Positions 22,554 through 34,989 of a DNA stretch of 64,000 nt are shown here, one piece after another. The position numbers and the translations under genes are program-made. The notes below the pieces were generated by a model that saw nothing but the letters and a program-made list of their open reading frames with translations, searched no databases and was not told the origin of the DNA. Where the stretch lies: NCBI GenBank assembly GCA_013407085.1, contig JACCGJ010023516.1:5001-69000 (forward strand), read 5' to 3'. Positions within the stretch are counted from its first letter, which is position 1. Each line of letters starts with the position of its first letter. Source of the DNA: Atriophallophorus winterbourni. Its lineage: Eukaryota > Platyhelminthes > Trematoda > Plagiorchiida > Microphallidae.

Positions 22554-23097
22554 ATTGGATTTGTTATCTCGTACGAGAAATTCACCAGGTTTCGAATAAA
22601 CCCGCAACATTTTGTCGTATTCAGCTCGCTCTATGGTGCCCCAAAACCAAGGCTGTTCCCCGTGAATTCGATAGTGAATAGAAGGTTTGGGATTCTTCAA
22701 TCGGATCTTGTCATTTTGTTTTGAATAATTCACATACTCGATCTTGGTTTGAGGATACGTTTCGTAAGATAACTGCTCATCTTGCGTTTCGAAGTTATTT
22801 TGTGATTTGAACGATTGTGGCACTGTCAAGAGTTTCAAATGACTGCTTGGTATCCATCCAACGTTCCCTCGGGAATTCCTGAAATGCCACCAGGAATTAT
22901 CCTCTGATGGGTCTTCCAATACTTTGATTAGTTCATTTCGATTAAAGGAGAGTTCTCCTGGGTTCGCTCTCTCAAATGGATGAAGAGTGATTGCATGCGC
23001 CTTTGGTTTAATCAACGGATTTTTTGTCAGATCCGTCTGATTTCGTCCAACATACAATGGGCTACTATTTGCATCATTTTTGTTGTAGATGCGATAC
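22554..23097 (-). CDS. NCK: Nck/Dock-type adaptor: exon with third SH3 domain and first half of SH2
   Basis: Nck adaptors link phosphotyrosine sites to actin regulators (WASP, PAK) through three SH3 domains and one SH2. This exon starts at a CTACATTCAG acceptor and ends at SN before donor GTATGT (22553). It holds an SH3 domain (ITLHPFERANPGELSFNRNE, WWHFRNSRGNVGWIPSSHL), a 50-60-residue linker and the start of SH2 (PWFWGTIERAEYD, GEFLVRD with the FLVR arginine). Domain order SH3 then C-terminal SH2 and the PW(F/Y)(W/Y)G opening favour Nck over Crk or Grb2. The first two SH3 domains and the SH2 remainder were not found in the window. The next exon may lie beyond the piggyBac insertion. The exon itself is intact; whether the gene is complete is unknown. 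Confidence 0.75.
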
Positions 23098-23449
23098 CTG
23101 AATGTAGTTAGCAATATGACATTTGACGCCAAAATTGCGATCGAAATATTTAAACAAATTATACCAGGTAATTCTTTAGTCGTGATTTCATTAGACATGT
23201 TACAACATCTTGCTAAATAACTCATTCGAAGTTGAACTGGATTTCATTGAGTGGGTTTGTAAATGTATACCTCGACATATATTATATATACACTTATTAA
23301 ACACAGAAATCCAGGAAATGTAGCGAAATATAGTATCGTCATCAACGAATAGACAGATGTCACGGTTTTACACCGGATTTAGGTGGAAGCATTTCTCTTC
23401 AGCAGGCAATCAATGAGTGTTCTGTAAAATGTCTAATTACGAAATACGT
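23098..23449. other. Sequence upstream of the Nck exon
   Basis: Probably intron on the - strand: CTAAC and a short pyrimidine tract precede the acceptor at 23098-23100. Nothing else was recognised. Confidence 0.35.
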
Positions 23450-23960
23450 AGGTAGCCCCAGCAGTGAGACATGGAGCATCGACGCAAGACACGAACGTAA
23501 GCTTAATGCTTTCTATTTAAGAAGCGTCAGTCGTATCTTGAAAATATGGTGGATGGACAAAGTAACAAACGTTGAAGTGCTTTCTAAAATTGCTCTACTG
23601 AGCACTTACTACCAGAGTGTCGACAAAGCTGACTTGGTCATGTGTACAGAATGGAAAATGATCGTATCCCAAACGATCTACTTTATGGTAAGTTGAAATC
23701 AGGAGACGGGCCTTTTGGCAGATCGCACTTGGGGTACAAGTACGTTTGCAAAAGAGATAATAAGTCTCTGATATTGACGCTACGCGTTAGGATGAACTTG
23801 CTCTTAACCGCTCCCGTTGGAAACACTGTGTACGGCGCCATCTGCAAGCCGGAGCTTAGCAGCTAATCTTAGGTCATCTCGACGGTGTGCAACTGACATC
23901 ATTCGTCGGAGTACTGCTGTGAGCGCTGTCGGAGATATTGTTCCTCCCAAATCGGACTGT
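23450..23960 (+). mobile_element. RTE-like non-LTR retrotransposon fragment (C-terminal end)
   Basis: Frameshifted remains of the reverse-transcriptase C-terminal region: LNAFYLRSVSRILKIWW and DKVTNVEVLSK, then YRMENDRIPNDLLYGKL and YKYVCKRDNK. These match the GHV.RM..DRIPK.LLYGEL block typical of such elements. The C2H2 tail finger seen in the 35 kb copy is degraded here. 5'-truncated. Confidence 0.75.
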
Positions 23961-24349
23961 TTAGTCATTTGAAATGGTCAGAACTCAAAGATTTTTATGG
24001 TAGAAAAAGCAATAAGTTTAACAAAAATCACAGGATGACGAAGGAGTGACGAGACTAAAAAAAGTTTGTAAAGGCTTTCAAGTGTCAATAAAAACAGTCA
24101 TATGGTTCGACATTTATTCATCGAGCTGTGAAGCGTAAACCTCGACTGATTCCGAGCGTATGATTACTTCAAGCAAGTTGTTCCACCTGAAACAAATTCT
24201 GACGGATATCCGGTCGAAAATGCGGAACGCCTAAAGCCTTTGAATGTCTGCGTGTCCGAGTAAGGTCCTTGGATTTAAGTAAATGTTTGAGAGGATGATT
24301 GTCAGTATGCAAAATTTTAACTGTCAGCATAAGGTCACTCCGTAATCAA

Positions 24350-25260
24350 GGAAATTCAAGGTTTTTAATGGTCTAGCAAGCAACCCGCTTAACAATGACC
24401 ATAAGGCGGTAAAAGTTAAAAATGTGTACGAGTATAAAACAAGATAAGCAGTTGGATTAAACAGTATATAAGTATTCGGGAAATGAATAATTCAATAAAA
24501 ATTCGTCTAATTTTGTTTTAAAGTCATGCAAGCTTCTGCAGTGAGCAAAGGTAAACAGTTCCAATGAAACAGACACGACCAGAATAAAAATATCTCTTAA
24601 AATTAAGGCGAGAATAGGCCACCGCCGGCATATGCTCATGAGTCCAATAATTTCTCTTACCCCTTCGGATGGTGTCTGGTATGGAATATTTTGTAAATTA
24701 AGATAAGTTATTTTCTGATTCGTCGATAGGGAAAGTCGAACAGATTCAGGTGAGCTATCCTTTCTTTATAATGCTTGTTTCGGATGCTGAGAACTGGTTT
24801 GTTGATCGGCGATAGATTCGCTGCATATGTTCAACATCCTTCTTGAGCCACGAAGGCCATGGCTTATTTCAAGTATGTATTCGTAATCCTTGAGAATATA
24901 TTGAGCGAAAATTTCTCAAATACCCATTTGAGTCGATTGAGGAGTTGGGAAAAATCATGTAGGTCAACTTTTGACATTCGCTCTAAGAAACGTGAATTTT
25001 TATAACGGGAGACCAAATTAGTAGCACGGTGATAAATCTTGTCAAGTACTTCAAGATCCTTCTTCAGTCAAGGTGCACAGGCTTTGATTGAATATTCAAT
25101 AACAGGACGTAGTGTGCTTAGTTAAACGGAGTAAGGTTTCTATCGTGAACCTCCCGAATATCTACTTAAGCAGACCCCAGATACGGCAGGATTTATTATA
25201 CACTGTTCCGCAACGATGTCCGGCTGGAGGCAACAGGACTGGCAAACACCCTGATTATTT
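24350..25260 (-). mobile_element. CR1-like non-LTR retrotransposon fragment
   Basis: On the - strand, broken frames give SWLKKDVEHMQRIYRRSTN, IAHLNLFDFPYRRIRK and LHDFKTKLDEFLLNYS, the region after the RT domain of CR1-like ORF2. The 3' tail (24350-24480) resembles the tail at 28080-28260. Several stops and frameshifts. 5'-truncated. Confidence 0.65.
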
Positions 25261-27229
25261 TCTGGGATAGTCCAGATTATATTTTGCATGTGGTGCATAG
25301 ATTTGCAAAGCCTCTGTGGAGCATGAAATTATCATGCACTAATGATAAACATCCGTGGTCGCCATCGACCAAAAGAGGCCAACAGCAACAATTTTGTAAT
25401 TAATGTAACGCTTCGAAGTAAAAAATAAATAGTTTTCATGTAATGAAACGGCGAAAAAATAATTGTTTCGATACACCACGAGATATCATATCTTTGCTCG
25501 AATATTTACACTATTAGGAAGGATTGTTTGATCCAAGCGTCCTGAATTTTGAAAGGATCCTAGCAAGAAAGACGTCCTACACGTTGGTGGAGTTACTACA
25601 GTTCATCCATAACAAACAGCTAATCTTTATGCACTGAAATCTTAAAATGAAACTTCCTGTCCGATTGAGTTTAGGCTATCGAATTGCTCGGGTATAATTG
25701 GTATAATTTATTGCGTTTCCCATCAGAATAGTTTGACTTTGATTATCTTGTTGAGGCTTGTTTGTGTTGTTATATTGAATACGCGGTACCAAAACTTCAT
25801 AAAATGAAACTGTTGATCATAGGCACCATTCATTGGGAAATCGGTGCGTGCGATCGTGATACTATGTAGGCTATATTCTGGTACAAATCTTTCCCTCTTT
25901 AACAATTGTGACGAGAAATATGCTTAATAAAATAACAACAAAGAGAATGAGAAAATTCTGTAGGGTGAAAAGGCTGACAAAGCTTGGATTAGTATACTTG
26001 ACTTGTTACCCGTAAGCATTAGATGAGGTGTTTAGTGGAGAATGTTGCCTACCGCTTTCCGTACTGACCTTCACGCCTGTACTGACGAAACTTTTGGGCC
26101 AGATGCGAAACGTTACAAAAATCAGCTCTAACCAAGTGTTATCTAGTTTGTTTTGATGACAGTGGCTACTTGATCGTTTTTAAACATCTTTCAATCTACC
26201 ATAAGTTTTAAATTTTTACTGATTGGATTCACATTAATCTGACACATCGGATCCAAACCTTTCGGTATAGAATGGAATCAAACCAAGTGAATTGTTTGTG
26301 CAAGCTCTCGCAAGTGAGCAACCGTTTTCCGTGTATAAAGCATTCTACTTAGAGACATTCGGGGTACAATCATTTCATTTATCCTTAGGACGTGCAGCTT
26401 TAAATGCTCACACATTCTGGATGCCTTTTCAAACACGTTTCTATCATGCTATCTTACAGTCTCTCTAGCAAGCAGAGAGATGTGTTAAGAGAGCACATAC
26501 GGTGGCATATGTCTTTCAGGATACAGTTTTAAATTCGTATGAAGCCAATTTTATTTCTAAACTCAAATTTCACCACAGAACAGTTTGAAACCACTATTTC
26601 CACACAACTGTCTTCGGTTTTTTGTGCGTATTGAACTTGCGTGGGCAGTACGTCAGCAATATATTTTTAAAGCCATATTTGACTCAAATCGATCAAGCCG
26701 TGACGTGAATTTAATGTTTAACGTTGCACGAAATCACATGGTCCATAGACAATCTATTTTAACATTTTCACCTTACGCAACGAGATTTCTGATAGCATTA
26801 GTCACACTGAGGAACGTGGTTTCTGGTGGATGACAGGTTAGATTGTAAATTGCATTCAACGGAAACAGTGTTTGCCTGAGATACATGTAACACCAAAAGT
26901 TGTATTGCTTGGGTTGGTTTTGCTAGTTGCAAAACTTTGCGTTGAAACGTGTAGCGTAGATGTTATGCTCAATATAGTGCGATTAACTTCTCGTAGACGA
27001 CGCATCTGCCTTGTTGTATGGTAGTCTAACGAACAGATACCATCGTGAGGTAGCTTTTATTCGTGCTGTCGGAAATTACTCAAGCTTCATGAGTTTATGA
27101 TCATTAAAAGCACATAGCTTAAAAATTAAAATATTGTAGTAAATATTCATTCATGAAAAAGGAATAAAAATAATTAGGTGATGTCAAGTGTAGTCAAGTT
27201 GAATACTTACCATGAGTCAATAAGCAGGT
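25261..27229. other. AT-rich intergenic or intronic sequence
   Basis: A short + strand frame (26585-26833) has no recognisable domain. No repeat pair or RNA gene was noticed. Confidence 0.35.
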
Positions 27230-27500
27230 GCCGTTAAATCGCTATGCAACAAATAAGTGTCCAAATTTCGAATGGAAGTTTCGACGCTGGGAGCGATGAC
27301 AATAGCGTTCCAAAGGAACCAGACACGTACAGAATAATTATGAAATGGATTTACGGGACATTTTCATCGGAGTATTTGCCAATGATGATCAACACGTACA
27401 CAGTACAAATCATAGAATCTGTATTGCATGCGTGGCTACTTTGGGTAAAAAAAGGATATCGAACAGTTCGATAGAGTACACCAGCCGGCAAATAAACCCT
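27230..27500 (+). mobile_element. CR1-like fragment
   Basis: The frame reads IYGTFSSEYLPMMINTYTVQ then SVLHAWLLWVKK, equivalent to the RIF.TFSP..L..LINTY.RP..EY..QAW.PWLKKD block of the family. It is cut off at both ends and abuts an oppositely oriented fragment. Confidence 0.65.
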
Positions 27501-27509
27501 CCTGAGTTA

Positions 27510-28000
27510 TCAAGAAACATATGAAACAAGTGTATAATTGGGTATTCTCCTTTGGGTAAAGTCACATGGTCCCAGACGTCGCAATCTTTCAGTGCACGGA
27601 ATTCCCAACTTTATTGCTCGTTTATGAATTTTTTCCACAGTCAAGGAGCCCAGACCTCTACCGTACAATCTATCATTCGTTGATGGTGGAGATCCATTAT
27701 CCTTGGTAATGTTACTTACAATAATATTACGAAAATGCATAGAAGGATACCTAACAATTTGCAGGCCTGTCTATATACATTCTTGTAGTGAACTGTGGTC
27801 TTCAGATTTTCATGCCAAGCCTTCGGTTCCCAGTCGACATGCCCAAGGTACGTTCTTCTGAATGTGGAGCATTTTGCTTTTTACGTGGGTTGAACGCGAT
27901 AACATTCATAGTCGCCTAATATCACTCGCTGTCCAAATTTCTTCGCAGTTTCGCACAGTCATCTACAGAACTGGTTCGCATCCAAACTTACATATTATCC
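27510..28000 (-). mobile_element. CR1-like fragment
   Basis: On the - strand: LGSLTVEKIHKRAIKLG and ERLRRLGPCDFTQRR, preceded by degenerate remains of the RT palm and of the YHLG block (YLGHVDW-like). Heavily frameshifted. Confidence 0.55.
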
Positions 28001-28079
28001 GCGAACAGGACAGTTTTGGATGATATGAGGATGATATGTGAAATGATATATCATTCGCAGTCACCCAAGTTGGCACAGT

Positions 28080-28290
28080 GTTCAAATCCCCCTTTCAATG
28101 TTTTTAACGGTTCAAAAAGCAACCGGCCTATCAATAAATATAGGATGGTAAAAATTAAAATGTACGTGTATAAAACACGATAAACAGTTGGATTAAACAG
28201 TATATAGGTATCCGGGATACGAATAATTCATTAAGCATTAGTCTTATTTTGAAGCAGATCTCATTCGCGTCTTGATTTTCATGTCACCAG
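28080..28290 (-). mobile_element. CR1-like 3' tail
   Basis: Read on the - strand it ends GGTTGCTTTTTGAACCGTTA then AAAACATTGA and matches the tail at 24350-24480, for example CAGTTGGATTAAACAGTATA on the + strand in both places. Only the 3' end remains. Confidence 0.55.
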
Positions 28291-28309
28291 CAAACAAAAC
28301 CATTTAGGA

Positions 28310-29165
28310 TTCAATTCAATTCAATTTTAATGGTCTAAAAACATATAGCTTTACAAAAACCACAGAATAATATGGGAATTACGAATAATATAATAAGCAA
28401 AAGCGGGATTTGGTTTCTTACTGAGCAGTTCAATAATAAGGTAAAAGTTTAAAGATTAGAAATTGTTTTCGTTTACAAAGTGGGTTGACATAAATAGATC
28501 CATGGTGTCTGAATGTCTAGCTTTCTTTGATGCACGGGTCAAGGGCCAAATGGCATTATGATTTCTCGTGAACATTCTTTGATTTCGGGAGTTCACAACA
28601 TAATCGAATAGATTGTTCTGAGTAAAACAAATTCGCACGGGCAAGAAATGTCTACAGTTCAGACGTCATTGAGGGACAGTCAGAGTCAATATGTGAGCTC
28701 TTATCTTATGCGAGCCCCTTAAAGTAAATAAGCGTTGCAAAGGGTGATATGCGGAAATTAAAATAATGTAACCTCAAATCGAATCTCCTCACTGACGACG
28801 ACGTGGATGAGCGAATAATTTTCGGGTTTTGATTCGCTCATTGTATGGCTTCCCGCTGAGTCTAGCGACAAGTTTAGTAGCTCCGTGGTATATTCTTTGC
28901 AAAGTCATAACATCGTTTTTAAGCTATGGCGACTACACTTCAACTGTATATTCCATCGTGGATCTCAGGAATGTATTCATTATCTGGAGAATTTTGTGTT
29001 TTGAGAAGATTCAGAAAATTCTCTTTAGAGCTGATAAATTCTGTGATGTTTTCCGGTTGATGGAGTTGCAGCGTCTCAACATTCCTAAAACACGCCCATG
29101 CTCTTTTGTTCTGTTGTCCACGTGTGGTTTGCGCACCAAGAGAATACTGAAAATCCACATATGAG
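28310..29165 (-). mobile_element. CR1-like fragment with 3' tail
   Basis: On the - strand: TLQRIYHGATKLVARLSG and PYNERI, later HSDTMDLFMSTHFVNENNF, then the tail GTAAAGCTATATGTTTTTAG. It is the same subfamily as the 17050-17290 copy. Multiple frameshifts. Confidence 0.6.
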
Positions 29166-30950
29166 CGTGGTGCAAAGCGTTTATGTTTAGCAGTCCAGGC
29201 ACAGCTTGTAGTTACGTGGATAAAATTAGTAATAACATAGAGTCAAGGTCTAATTTATTTTCGCTAGCCAGGTTATATTTAAAAGTATTTCCAAATAGAC
29301 AAACAGATAACAGTTTTTGTCAACGAAGTGTAACATATTAAGATATTTCATAATTCACTTAAATAAACATACTCAACCCTGATTGTCGGAAATTGGAGTA
29401 CGCTTTATAGAAAGTTTAATAGACTAAAAGTGAGGAAATCTTCAAGTATATTCCTGCATTTTTGTTGTAGGTTTCTTTCGATCAATGTCGACCAAGGATG
29501 AAATAACGCCGTTTTATTTAATATATTACAGGCATTTGAGATAATCCGTTTTTATCGGTTTCTGTGAAACCAGTAAGGCAAACTTTTGTTCCATAATTAT
29601 TTAGCAGCTCATCGTAGAGCTTCCATGAAAATCAGCTGAAGTTGATAAATAGTTCACCATAATTCCATGGAACTTAATGATATTAAAAAGTTTCGAACGA
29701 TATTTACCCAAACGTTAAAATCCACAGAGCTTTTTTCCATTTTCAGTAGTTTTACGATCAATATGGTCACATTTACTGGGAACGGTTCTCCTATGTCCCA
29801 GTTAATGTTCCAGCGACCGTCAACAACAATTTACACATGGGTAATTGATTGATAAATAATTAGGGACAAGAAAATCTAAACACCGATGGGGACGGAACTC
29901 ATTGCATTTCGCTTAAATTGCGCATCTCTTACAAATGGATCACTAGAACCCCACGAAACTTCATTCGTTTACAATATTATTGAGGACGCTAAGAACGTAT
30001 TGATGTCAACTCAATAATCGGGAGAAAATATAATCGGCAATATGTAGTGAAAAAATAGTGCACCATACTATCGATCGATAATTCCTGATGGTCGTATACC
30101 AACAGTTCCCCAGTCGTTTTTTGGGGAATCCATTTAAAAAACGTCTCAATTCGTTGGGCAACCACAAACTTAAGCCTCTATGTTTCCAAATCATGCATCA
30201 GTACAAGGTAAATGCCTTGAAGTTAGCAATTAGTCTCAATCATCAATCGCACAAAAACTGTCACAGGGATTTGTTCTAAAGAAGCCGTAGATCATTACCG
30301 ACGCCGTATAATATCTAATTACTAATTGTTTTACTCTGTCTAGCTAAATTATTCGACACGTGTAAGGTGCTGTGCCTTAGCCAGTTAGAACAAGTCAAAG
30401 CAAATCAACATGTTTCGATGAAAACATGATCGTTTACGTGATTTTATTGCATACGTGCTCATGGTAAACTGTTCATTTCTGAAGTGAAACAATAACCCAA
30501 CTAAGTAGGTAACAATGTAATAGATTGTGTCATGCCAAAGAAACAATGTAACAGAGGTCTTACTCATGTTGAGTTCGTGTTCGATTATTTTTGTTGACAA
30601 TTGAAACGATGGTACCCAAACTACAGGACAAAAAAGCATTCGAATTAAAAACATCATTTGCACTTTGTATTTGAAGTTGTGTGGGTTTGTGAACGAGTGC
30701 GCACATTCACTTTGCATAGCGATGGCTGTGACATTCCACACGGTAATAAATTATACAGCAGAAGGGATCTCGTGGAAATGCTAATAAAATGTGGCCACAT
30801 CCAAGATAATGTTGGTTCAGCCTTCGAGAATTTATGGGTAGAAGCACGAGCTTCAAAATGCCTTAGGATTTTACTATGAAATAATTGAAATAAAGATCGT
30901 TTGTTCGGGTTGAATCAATAACTTTCAGACAGTAACTAGTCCAACATCTG
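29166..30950. other. AT-rich sequence without recognised genes
   Basis: A 118-codon - strand frame (30385-30741) and a 73-codon + strand frame (30658-30879) overlap each other and show no domain. No RNA gene or clear repeat was seen. Confidence 0.35.
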
Positions 30951-30977
30951 ACGCATGTGGATTCTGATCGCAACCTA

Positions 30978-31019
30978 CCCTACTTGGCTAGTGCAAACAG
31001 CACGAAACCTGTCCCGGGT
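30978..31019 (+). ncRNA. Hammerhead-like ribozyme motif, copy B
   Basis: CCCTAC, then a degraded core TTGGCTA, perfect helix II GTGC/GCAC with AAACA loop, GAA, ACCTGT and C at the cleavage position. The 3' helix I strand is degraded. It has the same 42-base spacing as the other copies. Clearly homologous, almost certainly inactive. Confidence 0.45.
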
Positions 31020-31519
31020 GTGTGCGATGGAAATAAATACAAATACGGATTATTTAAGCAACGCAAAACATGACAGCCCAAATGAAGCGTCTACAACACA
31101 CCCGGGATTATGTGTAAATATTTATTATGAATTTACCCAAGAGAAGTTACAGGAAATCATATCGAGCAACCCTAACACTCTTCCATATCCTCTTGAAGAC
31201 AGCCCTACGGAACCTCTTTTATCTCTATCTATTTAGAGGCAGGTTGAAAGCTTAGCTTTACAAGACGCACTATAATATAGTCCGATTAGTAAGGAAGAGA
31301 ATGAAGGCCATAAAATACTGTCAATATCCGTTGAGCAATCGTAAAACACTTGTTTATTTAGGAATGATAGGAAGTTGTAAAGCCTTCAACGGTACCCAGC
31401 GTATTGGTATGCTGTCCCACAATTGAACACTACGATTGTTATTTGTACATTTAAAGCTTAGTGTCCAGAAAAATTAAGTTTACTAAATTGACTTTGACTT
31501 GAAATGGGGGAGTGATCAA

Positions 31520-32040
31520 ACTAAAATATCGAGTTGAATATAAATAAATTGTTTAAGCCTACCAAATCGGCCGGTAGGGAATTGCAAACAATGCACACAC
31601 GCACCGAATGAAAATACGCACGACAGTTCTGTTTGAAGTTTGGTATTTCCAACTTGCAGCCATGACCACGGCTGTTGCTGGAAGTTTGAAGGTGGAATAA
31701 TATGTCCAAGGGGTGGGAAACAGTAGTAAGTATTTTGTATGCGAGAATGAGATCACCTCACATTATCCTGTGTGCAAGTGTCCACAGCTCCGGACATCTG
31801 AGTCGCTCGGTGAATGGCGTATTTTCGAATCCATTAGGGGGCTCAGAGGCTCTCTGCTATATGCGATCCAGAAGTAAAATGTCTTTTTGGAGCCATGGTG
31901 TCCAGGCTTGTGCAGCATAGTCTAGAATCGGGTGTATATATGTGTTCATCATGAGAGGAAAACGTCCAAATATCCGCCGTAACATACCGAGCACCGAGAC
32001 GCGCTTTTGTAAACGGCTTCACATTGTAGACCATTTTTCA
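31520..32040 (-). mobile_element. CR1-like fragment
   Basis: On the - strand the end reads KLEIPNFKQNCRAYFHSVRV then NSLPADLVGLNNL, the C-terminal signature of CR1-like ORF2 (NCRR.FFSVRVCF.WNSLP). Upstream remains match the AW.PWL.KD block in shifted frames. Confidence 0.65.
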
Positions 32041-32114
32041 AACTACCGTAAATCCGGACACCCAGGTCCATTTCTTCCAAGGTTTACTCCAGGATTTTGT
32101 CACCGAGCTTGTAT

Positions 32115-32830
32115 GGATGAAAACAGCCAAGGTCACGAGCGATCTGAATGATCTTGATCTTTTGTATATTCTGATAAGCTGCCTCTCAAGACTGCTGAAA
32201 CTCGTTATTTCGTTCCACTCTGGCATGAAGGGTTCAGTCCATTTTAACGGTTTCAGTTCAGAAGCCTTTGAAATTCACCGAAGCGTCAAACAAGGGTATG
32301 CTTTTGCTTCCACACTGTTCGGCATTTTCTTTGCTCTGCTTATGAGTCACGCTTTCAGTTCGAGATCAGACGGCGTTTACCTATGCATGTGAACTGATGG
32401 CAAGCTTTTCAACCCGAACCGGTTGAGAGTGCAAACCAAGGCACGGGATTTGCTAATCCTCCAGTCTCTAATGGACTGTTTTTCGTCGAAATGTAAAGTC
32501 TTTGAGCAAAATCAAAGTTCTTAGTCAATGGATTGTATCGCCTCCAATCATCACTGTTGGAAACTGTCAGCTTGAACCAGTACATCATTTCATATAGCTC
32601 GGTTCTACCATTGCGGATACCCTCTAGCTAGCCAGAAAGTCAACCATGGGGCAGCCCGCACTTGCGGTACAAAGAAGTTTGCATAAGAGATATTAAAGCT
32701 AAACAAAGTTATGCTTGAATGCCACGGTGTCCAAAAACAGAACCACATAATGATTCCTGGTCAAGCACTCAAGGCGCTTATGTTGTGGTTGGTCGCTTTG
32801 CCTATTTAAGATAGGTGCGTGTTTTGTTAT
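32115..32830 (+). mobile_element. RTE-like non-LTR retrotransposon fragment
   Basis: The frame reads LVISFHSGMKGSVHFNG, SVKQGYAFASTLFGIFFALL and SHAFSSRSDGVYL. This is the RT palm segment V.QGC.L.PTLF.I.... After it come degenerate remains of DGKLFN.NRLR and the ...QLEPVHHF.YLGST block. A - strand copy of the same family is at 61215-62240. Frameshifts and stops throughout. Confidence 0.75.
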
Positions 32831-34254
32831 CTGTCCTGTGCGTAATAAACATTTTTGACCAATCGGCTTCTCGTGTGTTGTAAGACTCGTGGGTGAACGC
32901 AGTTGGCGTTGGGCTGGCTGACCTCAGGGATAAATCGGATAAAATGAAACGCTGGCGTTAACGTGGTTATTGTTGTACCGGCCTCAATCCCACCTGCTCC
33001 ACTATTGCTAACTTTTGTATTAATGCTTACGGCGTCTTATCCATAATTATGTAATAAAAATAATTTACCCCAAATACATTTAACTCCAATATTTTATTGC
33101 CCTATTTCATGCGTAGAACTATTTTTAATCCTCATTCGGACCATCGTGATCAAACCACGAAAGTACGATTTATTAGAAATATATACAAATATGCCGTAGT
33201 AATGTAGAGCTGTTTGCTTTAGTTTACCGTGAATCATGGAGCTTTAATTCTGATGTACTACATGGAGTAGTTGTGATTATGTTGAGCGTTGCTGTTGCTT
33301 CTAAACTCTTGTATACATGTTACTCTCTATCTATGCGTACCATGTTAGAAACAATCTAATGAACGAAACATGTTTACGTGGCAACGTACGTCATCAGCGG
33401 TGAGCTCTTCGGCACGAATTCAGATTGGATGAGATAGTGTATCAAATTGATTTCCGCCCACCACATCTGGTTTACACCCACAATTTAAAATACAACGTGC
33501 TGTACTTCACGTTTTGACAAGCATTACAACAGTTTACGATGCTAACTGTCATGTGAAGACAAGAGCAAGTTGTAGAGAATAGTCTATCAATGCTACGAAT
33601 GCGATTGTGGTTGTCACGAAAACTAAACGATGCACATATTGATTGCTTATTCATTTAGAATAATGCAACAATTGTATTTCCAATGTCAGATTGCCTATGT
33701 TTTTATGAGTGAAAATCTTGTTCCGTTTCTCCCATTCAAGGTTCACAAGAAAGGTGCATAACTTACGAAACAGAAACTGTCCTATTCTTTAAATAGCTGA
33801 CATGGGTAGCAATTGAGAAGATCATTTAACTGAAACCCACCAGGAACTTTCATACTGAAGTTTGGTGAATAAGCTTTGTTACGTAAATTTCTCAATTGGG
33901 CAACGCGCATTTTAGTGCATGAAAGAGTACGACTTTAGCAGTATTCAAAAGTGCATGGTCAAAATTCGTCGGTATTAATAAATTGCTTGAGTGTATCTGA
34001 TGAAATTGATATGATTTGCGTGTTTCCCAACCAAGTCTCTAGCACCCGTAGTGTTAGTGCTAATCTTCCGTTTCGGTAGCATCAGGCAGTACCTATCATC
34101 TGGATTCATTCTGCAAGCTAAACTACCAAAGTTACTTTTCCTACTATTATGGATGCTAATTTTATTCCGCGGTATGGTAGCGCGTTAGTGTTACACAATC
34201 TCATAAACATGTAATAGTAAGTGCAGACCACCGTGCGAAAACTGATTCGTATCA
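32831..34254. other. Intergenic AT-rich sequence
   Basis: No recognisable coding, RNA or repeat content was found on either strand. Confidence 0.35.
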
Positions 34255-34640
34255 GCATATCACGCAAGATCTCGTCTAGACCACCGTAGAAAAAGATCGC
34301 GGTATCTGGGTGTCGTTTAACCTTAAGCCTGGCCAATATTGCCGGACAGTGTACAATAAAACCTGTCATATATTGAGTCTTCTAAAAAGGATATTCAGGA
34401 TTTTCACGCCCGAAACTTTATCCCGGTTAATTAATACGTATGTACGTCCTGTTATGGAATATTCCATCCAAGCCTGGGCACCATGGTTGAGGATGGATAT
34501 TTAACTACTTGACAGAATTTATCATCGTGTGATAAAGTTGGTTTCCCGTTACAGAAATTTTCCTTTCAACTAGCGAATGTTACGACTAAATCTCCATGAT
34601 TTTACCCTGCTTCAACCGATTATTTACGAACTTTTATTTT
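34255..34640 (+). mobile_element. CR1-like fragment
   Basis: The frame reads DRGIWVSFNLKPGQYCRTV, ILSLLKRIFRIFTPETLSRL and EYSIQAWAPWLRMDI, which is the region between the RT domain and the C-terminus of CR1-like ORF2. Truncated at both ends. Confidence 0.7.
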
Positions 34641-34699
34641 GATGAATTTTGTTCGTACCATTTTAAAACTAAGGTATTTTGGGGGTTTGGTTTAGGCAC

Positions 34700-34765
34700 A
34701 CCTCTCGAAATGTGTAAATGCGGCGGGATTCGAACCAGGAGCGTGCAGTTGAACGCCACACGTAT
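34700..34765 (-). repeat. Possible tRNA-derived SINE remnant
   Basis: On the - strand GGTTCGAATCCCGCC (34736-34722) matches a pol III B box, preceded by TGGCGTTCAAC, which resembles an A box. The boxes are only about ten bases apart and no tRNA cloverleaf can be drawn, so this would be a decayed SINE at best. Confidence 0.25.
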
Positions 34766-34989
34766 CATTCAATGTGACAACATGAACGCTGCCATGACTT
34801 GCGTCAATGCTACGGGTCGGTAGGCACGCTGCATCTGCGAGATTTGTAGATATCGCTAATATCAACTCTTTGCCGTATTGCATGAACAATGCACACGGGG
34901 TGATCTGTTACGAAAAGTGTCGTGCAACCTCGATTATCATTTAAAGCAATTCTTCAATCGGCATGCATTTATAACCATTCTTTCCTGAT

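Noticed and set aside
34700..34765. A tRNA gene on the - strand (B-box-like GGTTCGAATCC)
   Set aside because: No cloverleaf can be drawn, and the A-box-like word is too close; kept only as a weak SINE remnant.
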